Of a stretch of 64,000 bases of DNA, positions 53,792 to 60,716 are shown piece by piece; position 1 is the first letter of the stretch, and the number at the start of each line of letters is the position of its first letter. The translations under genes were made by a program, and so were the position numbers. The notes below the pieces were generated by a model. The model saw only the letters and a list, made by a program, of their open reading frames with translations. It did no database searches and was not told the DNA's origin. Origin of the DNA: Frigoribacterium sp. SL97 (GTDB lineage Bacteria > Actinomycetota > Actinomycetes > Actinomycetales > Microbacteriaceae); assembly GCF_026625765.1 (NCBI RefSeq), contig NZ_CP113062.1, positions 1,674,001-1,738,000 of the forward strand. The letters are read 5' to 3'.

Positions 53792-53942
53792 CCGGCGAGC
53801 CTACCGATCGTCGCACCCGCCGCGGGACGGACCGCGATGCGGACGTCTGCCGACGGAGGCAGCCCCAGGAGGCGCGGTGAGGTCCCCGATCCCGCCCTCG
53901 ACGTCTCCGGTCAGCACACGGTGGTGAACGATGCAGGGTGCG

Positions 53943-53958
53943 CGATCACCGGTGATCG
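53943..53958. promoter_or_regulatory. 16-bp perfect palindrome in a 291-bp gene-free gap
   Basis: CGATCACCGGTGATCG lies in the gap between tmk and the DIP1984 gene (53792-54082). The gap also holds a dispersed-motif copy at 53867. No convincing ORF or hairpin terminator was seen elsewhere in it. It may be a protein-binding site. Confidence 0.4.
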
Positions 53959-54082
53959 GTGCGGGGCTGAGTGGTGACGACGTGAGTCGTGGCGCTGCCC
54001 TCCGCGCCTGCAGGGTGACCGGGATGACCGCCGGTCTCGGTTCGTGCTCGCCCCGGTGACGTCTACCGACTCACCGCGCAGC

Positions 54083-54547
54083 TCAGTTCTGCAGTTCGGC
54101 CTCCCAGTTGGTCTTCTGGATCTCGACGTCGAGTTCGCGGAGGTCCTTGGCGACGGCGTCGGCACGGTCCCGCAGCTCGGCGACCGGCAGGGCCGAGAAC
54201 ATCCGTAGCTCGCTGCGGAGCTGGCGGTAGCCGCCGGAGGCGCCGCGGGCCGCGTCGGAGGCGGTCACGAGCAGTGCGTGGGTGGCGCGCAGGGTCTCGC
54301 GGCGGGCCAGGGCAGCGGTCATCGTGCTGCCGTCGGCGAGGGTCGTGCGGGCGTTGGTGAGGTTGACGCGCACGACGAGCGACTCGAGGACGGCGAGGGT
54401 GTCGACCGCCTGGCGCAGCAGCTCGGCGGCGTCCTCGGTGGGCTCTTCGCCCTCCTGGTAGCGGGCGTTCGCGGTGACGCGGTCACGCAGCTGGTCGACC
54501 CGGCGCTGGGCGTCGGACCGTTGCAGGAGGGCTTCGGCGAGCTTCAT
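54083..54547 (-). CDS. DIP1984-family protein
   Basis: A helical protein of 154 residues with the family pattern: MKLAEALLQRSDAQ at the start, then VNLTNARTTLADGSTMTAAL and a C-terminal helix ending EIQKTNWEAELQ. Often annotated as a septicolysin-like or hypothetical protein; the function is unknown. It is the last chromosomal backbone gene before the mobile island. Confidence 0.8.
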   Translation of the reverse strand: MKLAEALLQRSDAQRRVDQLRDRVTANARYQEGEEPTEDAAELLRQAVDTLAVLESLVVRVNLTNARTTLADGSTMTAALARRETLRATHALLVTASDAARGASGGYRQLRSELRMFSALPVAELRDRADAVAKDLRELDVEIQKTNWEAELQN

Positions 54548-54743
54548 GATGAGAAATCCTACGCAGGTCGGGTGCGCGGCGCGTCGTGCGTGTCGCCGGC
54601 GCCCGGTCGCCGGTCGTTCATCGGGACACTCTTCACGACCGTGTTTGGCCGGCTGAGGTCAAATGGCGCCTGGCCTGCGGATTCGCATATGCCTGTCCCG
54701 CAAAAATGCCCGGTGACGGGGGTCTAAACGCTACAGTCGTCGG
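54548..54743. other. Left boundary of the mobile island
   Basis: This 196-bp gap between the last backbone gene and the serine recombinase holds a degenerate copy of the array repeat (54600-54624). It also has an AT-richer stretch with CATATG near 54687. The recombinase may be leaderless: a TACAGT hexamer sits 6 bases before its ATG. Confidence 0.5.
54600..54624 (+). repeat. R0, degenerate cassette-array repeat at the island edge
   Basis: Matches 17 of the 21 defined positions of the array consensus: CGCCCGGTCG, CC, GGTCG, T, TCA, T, CGG. It may be a primary attachment site or a chance match in GC-rich DNA. Confidence 0.4.
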
Positions 54744-55313
54744 ATGCTCATCGGATACGCCCGTGTGTCGACCTCGGGACAAGATCTCGCAGCACAACGC
54801 GACGGTCTCGCAGCACTGGGTGTTGATGATCAACACGTGCATGTTGACCACGGGCTCTCGGGCACGACTCGAGCGCGGCCAGGCCTCCGGGAGGCCCTTG
54901 CTGCATGCAGGGCCGGCGACGTCCTGGTGGTCACGAAGCTCGACCGTCTTGCTCGGTCGCTGCGTGATGCGACCGACATCGCGGACGAGCTGACGAAGAA
55001 GGGTGTCGCGTTGAACCTCGGGGGAGCGGTCTACGACCCCACCGACCCAGTGGGCCGGCTCCTGTTCAACGTCCTCGGCATGGTCGCCGAGTTCGAGGCC
55101 GACCTGATCCGGGCCCGCACCCGGGAGGGCATGGCGATCGCGAAGGCTGCCGGCAAGCTCCGCGGCCGGAAGCCCAAGCTGACCACCTCGCAGGAGAAGC
55201 ACCTCGTGCAGCTACACCGCACCGGCGAGCACACCACGAGCGAGATCGCCGAGCTGTTCGGGGTTGCTCGTTCGACGGTCTATCGTTCGATTCAACGAGG
55301 GGAGCAGTCGTGA
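54744..55313 (+). CDS. Serine recombinase, resolvase/invertase type
   Basis: Site-specific DNA recombinase of the small Tn3-resolvase/Hin class, 189 residues. The catalytic S9 sits in YARVST, with R7, R68 and R71 (KLDRLARS) completing the active site. The long E-helix is EFEADLIRARTREGMAIA, and the C-terminal helix-turn-helix ends SEIAELFGVARSTVYRSI. It overlaps a small gene by 4 bp. It heads the island containing the repeat-flanked genes, which makes it the only visible candidate for moving them, but this class normally inverts or resolves rather than integrates cassettes. Confidence 0.93.
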   Translation: MLIGYARVSTSGQDLAAQRDGLAALGVDDQHVHVDHGLSGTTRARPGLREALAACRAGDVLVVTKLDRLARSLRDATDIADELTKKGVALNLGGAVYDPTDPVGRLLFNVLGMVAEFEADLIRARTREGMAIAKAAGKLRGRKPKLTTSQEKHLVQLHRTGEHTTSEIAELFGVARSTVYRSIQRGEQS

Positions 55314-55687
55314 ACGCGTCTGATAAGGGCTCGGCCTCCGAGCCGGTCCACTTCGAGCTCAGTGATGAGGAGCGAAAGTTGTTGTGGCAAGGTCTCGGGC
55401 AATGGGGAGGCCTTGCTGATCTCACGGATGCGATGGCCGTCGCTATGGGGTTCGCAAGCACGGCTGATTTCTTCGAAGAGGAGAAGAGGTTGTCGGCTGC
55501 GTTGAAGGAGAAGGCTGCGCTGCCTCCGGCGGATTGGCGCCGCATCCTCCTGGCAACGGAGATCGTGTTCGCTTCGGACATTGTCGGTGCCGGCTACTTA
55601 TGGCAGACGGTCACGGGCTTGGACGATGAGTCCACCCTTGGCGTTCTCCGGCGCTTGCAGCATCGGTTCCCGGCGTCTCTTCGTTGA
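55310..55687 (+). CDS. Hypothetical protein coupled to the serine recombinase, 125 aa
   Basis: Soluble acidic helical protein (FELSDEERKLLWQGLGQWGG, FEEEKRLSAALKEKAALP); no family recognised. The GTG overlaps the recombinase stop (GTGA), so it is co-translated. It could be an accessory factor for recombination or an unrelated passenger. It ends 55 bp before the IS30 element and is not truncated by it. Confidence 0.7.
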   Translation: MNASDKGSASEPVHFELSDEERKLLWQGLGQWGGLADLTDAMAVAMGFASTADFFEEEKRLSAALKEKAALPPADWRRILLATEIVFASDIVGAGYLWQTVTGLDDESTLGVLRRLQHRFPASLR

Positions 55688-55742
55688 TGGCGCCTTGATC
55701 CTCGACGCAGCTGCCTCGAGATGGCCGATGGAGGATGGCGGT

Positions 55743-56969
55743 TTCAGGGGGTCGTTGCAACGGGTGGTTGTTTCGGGTCCGAGAGTAGCTCCTGGAACGC
55801 TTCTGCCGGTGTCCGGAAGTCGAGGGTTTTGCGGGGTCTGCCGTTGAGTTCTGTGGCGACTTCGAGGAGTCGTTCCGGGCTGTGAACAGTGAGGTCGGTG
55901 GACTTCGGGAAGTACTGCCGGAGAAGCCGATTGGTGTTCTCGTTCGAGCCGCGCTGCCAGGGCTTGTGGGGGTCGCAGAAGTAGATAGCGAGGTCAGTGG
56001 CGAGGGTGATGTCTTTGTGCCGGGCAAGCTCCGTGCCCTGGTCCCAGGTCAACGACCGGCGCAGGTGTTCGGGCAGGGTCTTGATCGTGGGGATCATGGC
56101 GTCGCGGACGGCGTCGGCGCTGTGCCCGTCTGGCAGGTGCAGCAGCATCACGTAACGGGTGGTCCGCTCAACCAACGTTCCGATGGCGCTCCGGGCGTTC
56201 GTGCCGACGATGAGGTCTCCTTCCCAGTGCCCGGGAACGGCGCGGTCTTCCACCTCGGCAGGGCGTTCGCTGATCAGGACCATGTCGCGGATCTTCGACC
56301 ACGACGCCCGCCTGGCCTCGCCCCGGTGTCGGCGGATCGCCCTGCCGGTGCGGAGGTGTTTATGCAGGTCAGCGCGCAGGTGCCCGCGCCCCTGGACGAA
56401 CAGGGTTTGGTAGATCGTCTCGTGGGACACGTGCATCTCCGGCCGGTCAGGGAAGGACCTGACCAGGTCATCACGGATCTGCTCCGGGGACCAGTTCCGC
56501 ACCAGCCGAAGCTCGACCTGCAGGGCAAGCTCGACCCGGTCCAGCTTCCGGGGCTTCGGGCGCCGCGCCCGTTCCCGGGATCGCTTCTGGGCGGCGTAGG
56601 GGCGGTAAGCGCCGCCGCGTGAGCTGTTCCGGGTGAGCTCCCTACTGATCGTCGAGGGCGCCCGACCGAGCTCGGCCGCGATCCGGCGGACGCCTGCGCC
56701 GCCGAGGTGGAGGTCAGCGATCTTGAGCCGTTCCTCCTCGCTCAAGTACCGGCCCGACCGGGCGGCGCGCTCGAACGGATTCTTCCCTTGAGCGGCTTTG
56801 AACCATCGGTAGCCCTGACGCGGATGCACGCCGACAGCATCGCAAGCAGCCGGCCTGCTCAAGCCCTGTCCGAGTAGCTCCCAGAACCAAGCCTCCCGGG
56901 CACGTTGTTCCAGCCTCGATCCCATCTGCAGCACTCCGATTCACGGTGGTGTTGCAACGACCACCTGAA
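55743..56969 (-). mobile_element. IS30-family insertion sequence
   Basis: An element of about 1.23 kb bounded by imperfect inverted repeats: TTCAGGGGGTCGTTGCAAC at 55743-55761 and GTTGCAACGACCACCTGAA at 56951-56969 (18 of 19 positions match). The transposase stop lies inside the left repeat. Both ends are intact, so it may be active. A clear target duplication could not be read at the flanks. Confidence 0.88.
55744..56925 (-). CDS. IS30-family transposase
   Basis: DDE transposase of 393 residues. The N-terminal helix-turn-helix reads LGGAGVRRIAAELGRAPSTI, then SRELTRN. The catalytic Asp is in GHWEGDLIVG, the second in TWDQGTEL, and the Glu in SNENTNRLLRQYFPK. The ATG at 56925 follows GGAGTGCTGCAG; a GTG three codons upstream lacks a spaced site. 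It is full length without frameshift. Confidence 0.93.
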   Translation of the reverse strand: MGSRLEQRAREAWFWELLGQGLSRPAACDAVGVHPRQGYRWFKAAQGKNPFERAARSGRYLSEEERLKIADLHLGGAGVRRIAAELGRAPSTISRELTRNSSRGGAYRPYAAQKRSRERARRPKPRKLDRVELALQVELRLVRNWSPEQIRDDLVRSFPDRPEMHVSHETIYQTLFVQGRGHLRADLHKHLRTGRAIRRHRGEARRASWSKIRDMVLISERPAEVEDRAVPGHWEGDLIVGTNARSAIGTLVERTTRYVMLLHLPDGHSADAVRDAMIPTIKTLPEHLRRSLTWDQGTELARHKDITLATDLAIYFCDPHKPWQRGSNENTNRLLRQYFPKSTDLTVHSPERLLEVATELNGRPRKTLDFRTPAEAFQELLSDPKQPPVATTP

Positions 56970-57074
56970 CCCAAGGATACCTCTTCGGACGGCACCTGCC
57001 CTTGGCGGTATCTTGCGAAGGGTTGTGTCCCGAACCGACCTCCTCAGTGCCCGAGCTTCTCCCTTGCGATCGAT

Positions 57075-57275
57075 ATGGATCAACTGATGCCCTCCAAGAT
57101 GCCTCACTGGCGAAAGCTCATGGGCGTGGCCTCGATCTTCTATCTCCTCGGGGCGACGCTATTCATCCTGAAGGCGTTTGAGGCGCTGCCTAACCCCCTC
57201 GCATTCCTAGGTGTGGGGCTGATTGCGATCGGCCTTTACTTCAATGTCCGAGCCATGGCTGAGATGCGACGCTAA
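57075..57275 (+). CDS. Small membrane protein left of the first array repeat, 66 aa
   Basis: Two hydrophobic helices (GVASIFYLLGATLFIL, AFLGVGLIAIGLYF) and a basic end MAEMRR. No family recognised. It looks like the other array genes and may be the leftmost cassette, with its left repeat lost next to the IS30 element. No clear ribosome site; starts at 57075, 57087 and 57099 are possible. Confidence 0.6.
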   Translation: MDQLMPSKMPHWRKLMGVASIFYLLGATLFILKAFEALPNPLAFLGVGLIAIGLYFNVRAMAEMRR

Positions 57276-57319
57276 CCGCCACTGGGGTGAAGGGCCGATC
57301 TGCAGCGGCTACGGGCCCT

Positions 57320-57344
57320 GTCCCGATAGCCGATCGGCCAGCGG
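57320..57344 (+). repeat. Array repeat R1
   Basis: GTCCCGATAG CC GATCG G CCA G CGG; first clear copy, followed by a 45-bp gap to the stop of the cassette gene. Confidence 0.85.
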
Positions 57345-57388
57345 CCGCTAGGTCAACCGGGGATCACGCTGGGCAGAGAGCCCATTCT

Positions 57389-57709
57389 TCAAGGCCCCGC
57401 TATGAGGGTGACGAGCACGAAGAGTGCCGGCACGCAGACGAGCCCGAAGAGGGCTGAGCCCACAGCCCACACGACCTTGCTGTTCACGCCGACCTTTTGG
57501 TCGAGAAGTGCGGCAAGTGTGCCCCCGAAAGCCAGGAGGGGAGGGAGGGGCAGAAGGAACAACGCGAGTCGCGCGCCGCCCGAGACGTAGGGACTAGGCA
57601 GCAGAGGGAGCAAGACGAGGAGTACGAAAGCTGCCGCGAGAAGCGCAGCAGCGATGCGAGGGACCCGTCGCTGCTGAAGGCGAGACTGGGTGCCGTCGTC
57701 GTAGGACAT
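57389..57709 (-). CDS. Cassette 1: small membrane protein, 106 aa
   Basis: Three hydrophobic spans (AAALLAAAFVLLVLLPLL, LALFLLPLPPLLAFGGTLAA, and the C-terminal AVGSALFGLVCVPALFVLV). The soluble N terminus is MSYDDGTQSRLQQRR. No family recognised. The ATG at 57709 lies 50 bp inside R2. Membrane stress or phage exclusion would be speculation. Confidence 0.7.
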   Translation of the reverse strand: MSYDDGTQSRLQQRRVPRIAAALLAAAFVLLVLLPLLPSPYVSGGARLALFLLPLPPLLAFGGTLAALLDQKVGVNSKVVWAVGSALFGLVCVPALFVLVTLIAGP

Positions 57710-57758
57710 GACCCATCATTTCTCTGAATCGGTGGCAGCTAGGTCGCAAGACTTGGTC

Positions 57759-57783
57759 TGCCCGATTGAGGATCGGTTCACGA
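57759..57783 (+). repeat. Array repeat R2
   Basis: TGCCCGATTG AG GATCG GTTCACGA; the core palindromic part CCGAT/ATCGG is intact. Confidence 0.8.
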
Positions 57784-57929
57784 GACAGCCCAGACCTGGC
57801 AGCTGCCCCTTGCAGTTCATAACAGACGGTTGTGTAGCGAGCCGACCTCCTTCTAGTAGCGGGGGCCGTAGGCATGTCGATACGGCAGAGCGCCCGTCAA
57901 AGGAGGGGTGTGCGATCGCGATAGGTGGG

Positions 57930-58385
57930 TCACTTGGGAAGGCGCAACGACACCACCGTCAGGCCTTCGGCAGGAACATCGCAATCTTTCAAGCCGTCAT
58001 AGGGCATTTTTTGGCCCTCGAACTCGGCTCGAATAGTGGTGACGCCGGCGGTCATTCCGTCTGGTCCGTCGAATCGGATAACTTCACCAAATTGACCATG
58101 GTTTTGGTTGGCGACCGTGAACCCCTGGTCTTCTAGGACTGATGTCGCTCCAGGAATGAGGTTCTCGTCTCTCAGGGCGATATGTCTGCTGAACTCGTTG
58201 CCCGTTTGGTCAAAGGGTCCTGGCTGAAACCGATAATCGCAACTGGCCTCGCCAAGACTGCCGAGGTCGAGCTGCTCGAAGCGGCTGTCGATGGCCGCCA
58301 TCTGGCGAGCCTCGCTCGAAGCGCATCCGGTCTGAATCAGCGCCAGGCCTGCGACGACGAGCGTGATGCAGCTCTTTGCTTTCAC
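57930..58385 (-). CDS. Cassette 2: secreted lipoprotein, 151 aa
   Basis: A signal peptide MKAKSCITLVVAGLALIQTG is followed by a lipidated Cys (lipobox IQTGC). The mature part is soluble with two further Cys (SCDYRF, KDCDVP) that may form a disulfide. No family recognised. The GTG at 58385 follows AAGGAGCCAAA. It acts outside the membrane. The signal and ribosome site make it a confident gene. Confidence 0.78.
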   Translation of the reverse strand: MKAKSCITLVVAGLALIQTGCASSEARQMAAIDSRFEQLDLGSLGEASCDYRFQPGPFDQTGNEFSRHIALRDENLIPGATSVLEDQGFTVANQNHGQFGEVIRFDGPDGMTAGVTTIRAEFEGQKMPYDGLKDCDVPAEGLTVVSLRLPK

Positions 58386-58539
58386 TTTGGCTCCTTGTCA
58401 GCCGGATTGTGAGTGGCTTCGGTGTGCGCGCACACTTTCGTCGGTTCAGTGTCCGGGACTGCATGACTCGTCGTGAGCGGCGTTCCGCTGGACGATATTG
58501 CATCGTTTTCGTTCGGGTGTGGTGGAAACTCGTTTCTTG

Positions 58540-58564
58540 TGCCCGATAACCGATCGGTGGTTGG
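58540..58564 (+). repeat. Array repeat R3
   Basis: TGCCCGATAA CC GATCG G TGG T TGG. Confidence 0.78.
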
Positions 58565-58667
58565 CCTCGTCCGAGGGCTCTCCTACGTTCTCGTTGTCAG
58601 CTCGCAGTGGTTGCGGGCTGAAGCTGCGACCGTAGATCGTTGACTTGGTGGCCTGGACGCCGAGCGC
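58565..58667. other. Cassette 3: 103-bp interval with no gene
   Basis: Shortest spacing in the array. No start codon with an open frame of useful length, no lipobox and no hairpin was seen. It may be a decayed or empty cassette, or carry a small RNA or promoter. Confidence 0.5.
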
Positions 58668-58692
58668 CGCCCGATAGGGGATCAGCTTCCGG
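58668..58692 (+). repeat. Array repeat R4
   Basis: CGCCCGATAG GG GATCA G CTT C CGG. Confidence 0.8.
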
Positions 58693-58770
58693 ACGCGCCC
58701 AGAAGTCAGAGGTCGAGTTCCCCGTTGTCCCTACGGAAGCTGGGATGGGGGCTGCTGCCCCCAGAACGGC

Positions 58771-59202
58771 TTACGCGATAGTGACGCGGATACCGTCGTC
58801 GCTTGCTACGTAGCGCTCATCTGACGTCCCTCTTTCGATCGCGAAGGATTCGTCGGAAGAGTAGGGAGTTAGAACGACTAATTGGTGCAAGCCGCCCTTT
58901 TCTCGTTCCCAGACCTGGTTGAGAGAGTCGTCTGCCGTGAACCCGGCATCGGTGAGGCCCTGAGCTACTTCTTCTCCCACGTCCGTTCCTTCGAGGAAGT
59001 ACTTCAGTGTTGTTGGCGTTGGGCCGCCTCCCGTGCCGGAAACTGCAGCAACGGAGTCGGAGTCGTCGAGACCAATGTCACTCGCAATGAGCAGTTGTGA
59101 GGCAAATCGCTCTTCGAAGGTGTCCCTACTGCACGCGCTCAGTCCGAAGGTGCTTGCCACGAGGGCAAGCAGGGCAACGATAAGTCGAACGCGTCGAGAC
59201 AT
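58771..59202 (-). CDS. Cassette 4: secreted lipoprotein, 143 aa
   Basis: The signal MSRRVRLIVALLALVASTFG is followed by lipobox LSAC. The mature part of about 120 residues is acidic (FEERFASQLLIASDIGLDDS, VGEEVAQGLTDAGF). No family recognised; it is unlike the lipoprotein of cassette 2. The ATG at 59202 follows AAGGGGAGTC. Longer in-frame starts upstream would spoil the signal peptide. Confidence 0.78.
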   Translation of the reverse strand: MSRRVRLIVALLALVASTFGLSACSRDTFEERFASQLLIASDIGLDDSDSVAAVSGTGGGPTPTTLKYFLEGTDVGEEVAQGLTDAGFTADDSLNQVWEREKGGLHQLVVLTPYSSDESFAIERGTSDERYVASDDGIRVTIA

Positions 59203-59429
59203 GACTCCCCTTGGCTTGTGGCCTAGTTGGCAATCATGCACCACGACATCGTGTCGCCAGCCATGGACATCAATGGCTCGACCGAGTACAGCGACTCCGG
59301 TGGCAAGACCGATCAGAAGACAGGCCCAAGCGACTCGCCCCAAGAATTAATCGACATACGAAAATTGTCGGTCAAGCAGGTTTATGGATGAGCATGTTTC
59401 TGCTTGCTCCATGAACGATCGTTTCTGAC

Positions 59430-59454
59430 TGCCTGATAGGGGATCGACCATCGG
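59430..59454 (+). repeat. Array repeat R5
   Basis: TGCCTGATAG GG GATCG A CCA T CGG; its right end is 18 bp from the cassette-5 stop codon. Confidence 0.83.
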
Positions 59455-59472
59455 GCGATCCCTGTAGTGGCG

Positions 59473-59724
59473 TCAGTCGACCGGCACAAGTCCTCGGTCG
59501 TCCTCGTGGTTGAAGCCCTTCTCGTACAGGTCGACGTCCACTTCGACGATGTCGATGCGGAACTGGTCGAGGAACCGGCGGAAGCCGGGATCGAGGCGGA
59601 GGCTCCTGATTGCGCGTCGTGCCTCATTCTCGGAGGTGAAGTAGCCGATCTGTTTGAGGTTGACCAATGGCCACTCGGTGTTCTGCCCTCGGGGGCGGAG
59701 GTGTGTCACGGAGTAGACCTTCAT
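59473..59724 (-). CDS. Cassette 5b: small DUF7336-like protein, 83 aa
   Basis: Soluble alpha/beta protein with the pattern IGYFTSENEARRAIRSL, then DPGFRRF and a closing YEKGF, as in the DUF7336 type of cassette or phage-associated small proteins. Its ATG overlaps the upstream stop (ATGA). The two genes of this cassette share the same fold pattern and may be tandem paralogues that act together. Function unknown. Confidence 0.68.
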   Translation of the reverse strand: MKVYSVTHLRPRGQNTEWPLVNLKQIGYFTSENEARRAIRSLRLDPGFRRFLDQFRIDIVEVDVDLYEKGFNHEDDRGLVPVD

Positions 59725-60017
59725 CCCTCTCGGCCCTCAGCGTCATAAGAGAAGAAGCCTCCACGCCATGCGACGTCGTCGAGGCCGTACCGGTACACCG
59801 TGAGCTCCTCCTGGGCGTCCACCGGCCCGAGGCGGCCGTCAAAGCCGAGCTGGAGCCGGGCCCTCTCGCGGGCCTCGTTCGCTCGTTCTTCTGTCGAGTA
59901 GACACCGAACACGCGAGGGAATTCGACCTCTTCATAGCTAGAGACGGTCGCCGTGTAGAGATGTTCTACTGTCCAGACAGACCGGCGTCCCGTGGCCGGT
60001 GCGCTGTGGTTGGTCAT
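59721..60017 (-). CDS. Cassette 5a: small DUF7336-like protein, 98 aa
   Basis: Same pattern as its overlapping neighbour: VFGVYSTEERANEARERARLQ, LGF, then LTVYRYGLDDVAWRGGF. Soluble, no signal peptide. The ATG at 60017 lies 28 bp inside R6. It is the only clear case of two genes in one interval. The family assignment is by pattern only. Confidence 0.68.
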   Translation of the reverse strand: MTNHSAPATGRRSVWTVEHLYTATVSSYEEVEFPRVFGVYSTEERANEARERARLQLGFDGRLGPVDAQEELTVYRYGLDDVAWRGGFFSYDAEGREG

Positions 60018-60044
60018 TCGACCAGGCTAGGACGTCGCCGGAGA

Positions 60045-60069
60045 TGCCCGATAGCCGCTCGGTTGACGG
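60045..60069 (+). repeat. Array repeat R6
   Basis: TGCCCGATAG CC GCTCG G TTG A CGG; 15 bp from the cassette-6 stop. Confidence 0.83.
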
Positions 60070-60084
60070 TCGGCGGGCAGGTCT

Positions 60085-60282
60085 TTAGTTCTCGTTTACG
60101 ACGAGGATGACGAATCCGACGCCGAAGACTAGCCAAGAAGTGACGATCCACGGGAAGACAATGGCTTTGCGTCCCTCGAAGGGTCTTCCGCCCGTCTTGC
60201 GGTGCTGAACCTGTTCGTAGATGACAGCCGACCCGAATCCGGCGAAGCCAATTGCAACTAGGACGAAAACCACAGGCGTCAT
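60085..60282 (-). CDS. Cassette 6: two-helix membrane protein, 65 aa
   Basis: Hydrophobic helices VVFVLVAIGFAGFGSAVIY and FPWIVTSWLVFGVGFVILVV surround a basic loop (HRKTGGRPFEGRK). No family recognised. The cassette is compact: 14 bp from the repeat to the start and 15 bp from the stop to the next. Confidence 0.7.
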   Translation of the reverse strand: MTPVVFVLVAIGFAGFGSAVIYEQVQHRKTGGRPFEGRKAIVFPWIVTSWLVFGVGFVILVVNEN

Positions 60283-60295
60283 AGCAGAACGCTAA

Positions 60296-60320
60296 TGCCC
60301 TTTAGGGGATCGGTCAGCGG
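60296..60320 (+). repeat. Array repeat R7
   Basis: TGCCCTTTAG GG GATCG G TCA G CGG; the right half equals the consensus. Confidence 0.83.
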
Positions 60321-60348
60321 TCGAGGCCGCCCCAGGCATCATTGAGGT

Positions 60349-60618
60349 GTGAGAGCGAGGACAGCTACCTACAAGACGACTCTCGCTGGTGTCTTGGCTG
60401 TTCTCAGCGATGTAGATCCGTACGGTCTCGAGCCTGGTTCGCCCGAAGGCGCTCCGTTGGATGAGTACGAGATGGAGGCGGTTGATCTGGTTCGCATGCT
60501 TCTCATGGCCGGCGTCGTCACTGCCCAGGATGTCGAAGCGGTCTGGATGCACTGGTTCTCGGAGTCGCTCGTCCTTCGACTAGGACCGCCCCGAATGGCG
60601 CACCTGGTCGATCGCTAA
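60349..60618 (+). CDS. Cassette 7: small acidic protein, 89 aa
   Basis: Soluble helical protein with DVDPYGLEPGSPEGAPLDEY, a pattern shared with small DUF1871-like or immunity-type proteins (DP-G-L-PG-P and DEY). The assignment is tentative. The GTG at 60349 lies 28 bp past R7 and the stop 17 bp before R8. It is one of the few cassette genes on the plus strand. Confidence 0.65.
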   Translation: MRARTATYKTTLAGVLAVLSDVDPYGLEPGSPEGAPLDEYEMEAVDLVRMLLMAGVVTAQDVEAVWMHWFSESLVLRLGPPRMAHLVDR

Positions 60619-60635
60619 AACGCACTCGTGAACGG

Positions 60636-60660
60636 CGCCCGATAGGGAACCGGCTACTGA
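60636..60660 (+). repeat. Array repeat R8
   Basis: CGCCCGATAG GG AACCG G CTA C TGA; right half diverged. Confidence 0.7.
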
Positions 60661-60716
60661 CTCGGCATGAGCCTGAATTGATGGCCGGCTGGGTCTTGAT
60701 GCCGCAGGATGATCGC

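Larger units (their letters stand above)
4968..53875. repeat. Dispersed AGGAGGCGC motif (about 34 copies across the backbone)
   Basis: The 9-mer AGGAGGCGC or its complement occurs about 34 times, usually extended to CGAGGAGGCGCGG. Plus-strand examples are 4968, 6819, 10199, 13580, 17841, 19362, 37011, 48629, 53122 and 53867. Minus-strand examples are 6852, 15191, 20159, 21977, 23654, 25631, 25649, 29563, 40721, 44844 and 53049. It lies both in genes and in intergenic hairpins, in both orientations about equally, and not once in 54.6-64 kb. Confidence 0.85.

Noticed and set aside
10199..53875. The dispersed AGGAGGCGC motif as ribosome binding sites
   Set aside because: Many copies lie in the middle of genes or point away from any start codon, and the conserved CGCGG extension has no role in anti-Shine-Dalgarno pairing.
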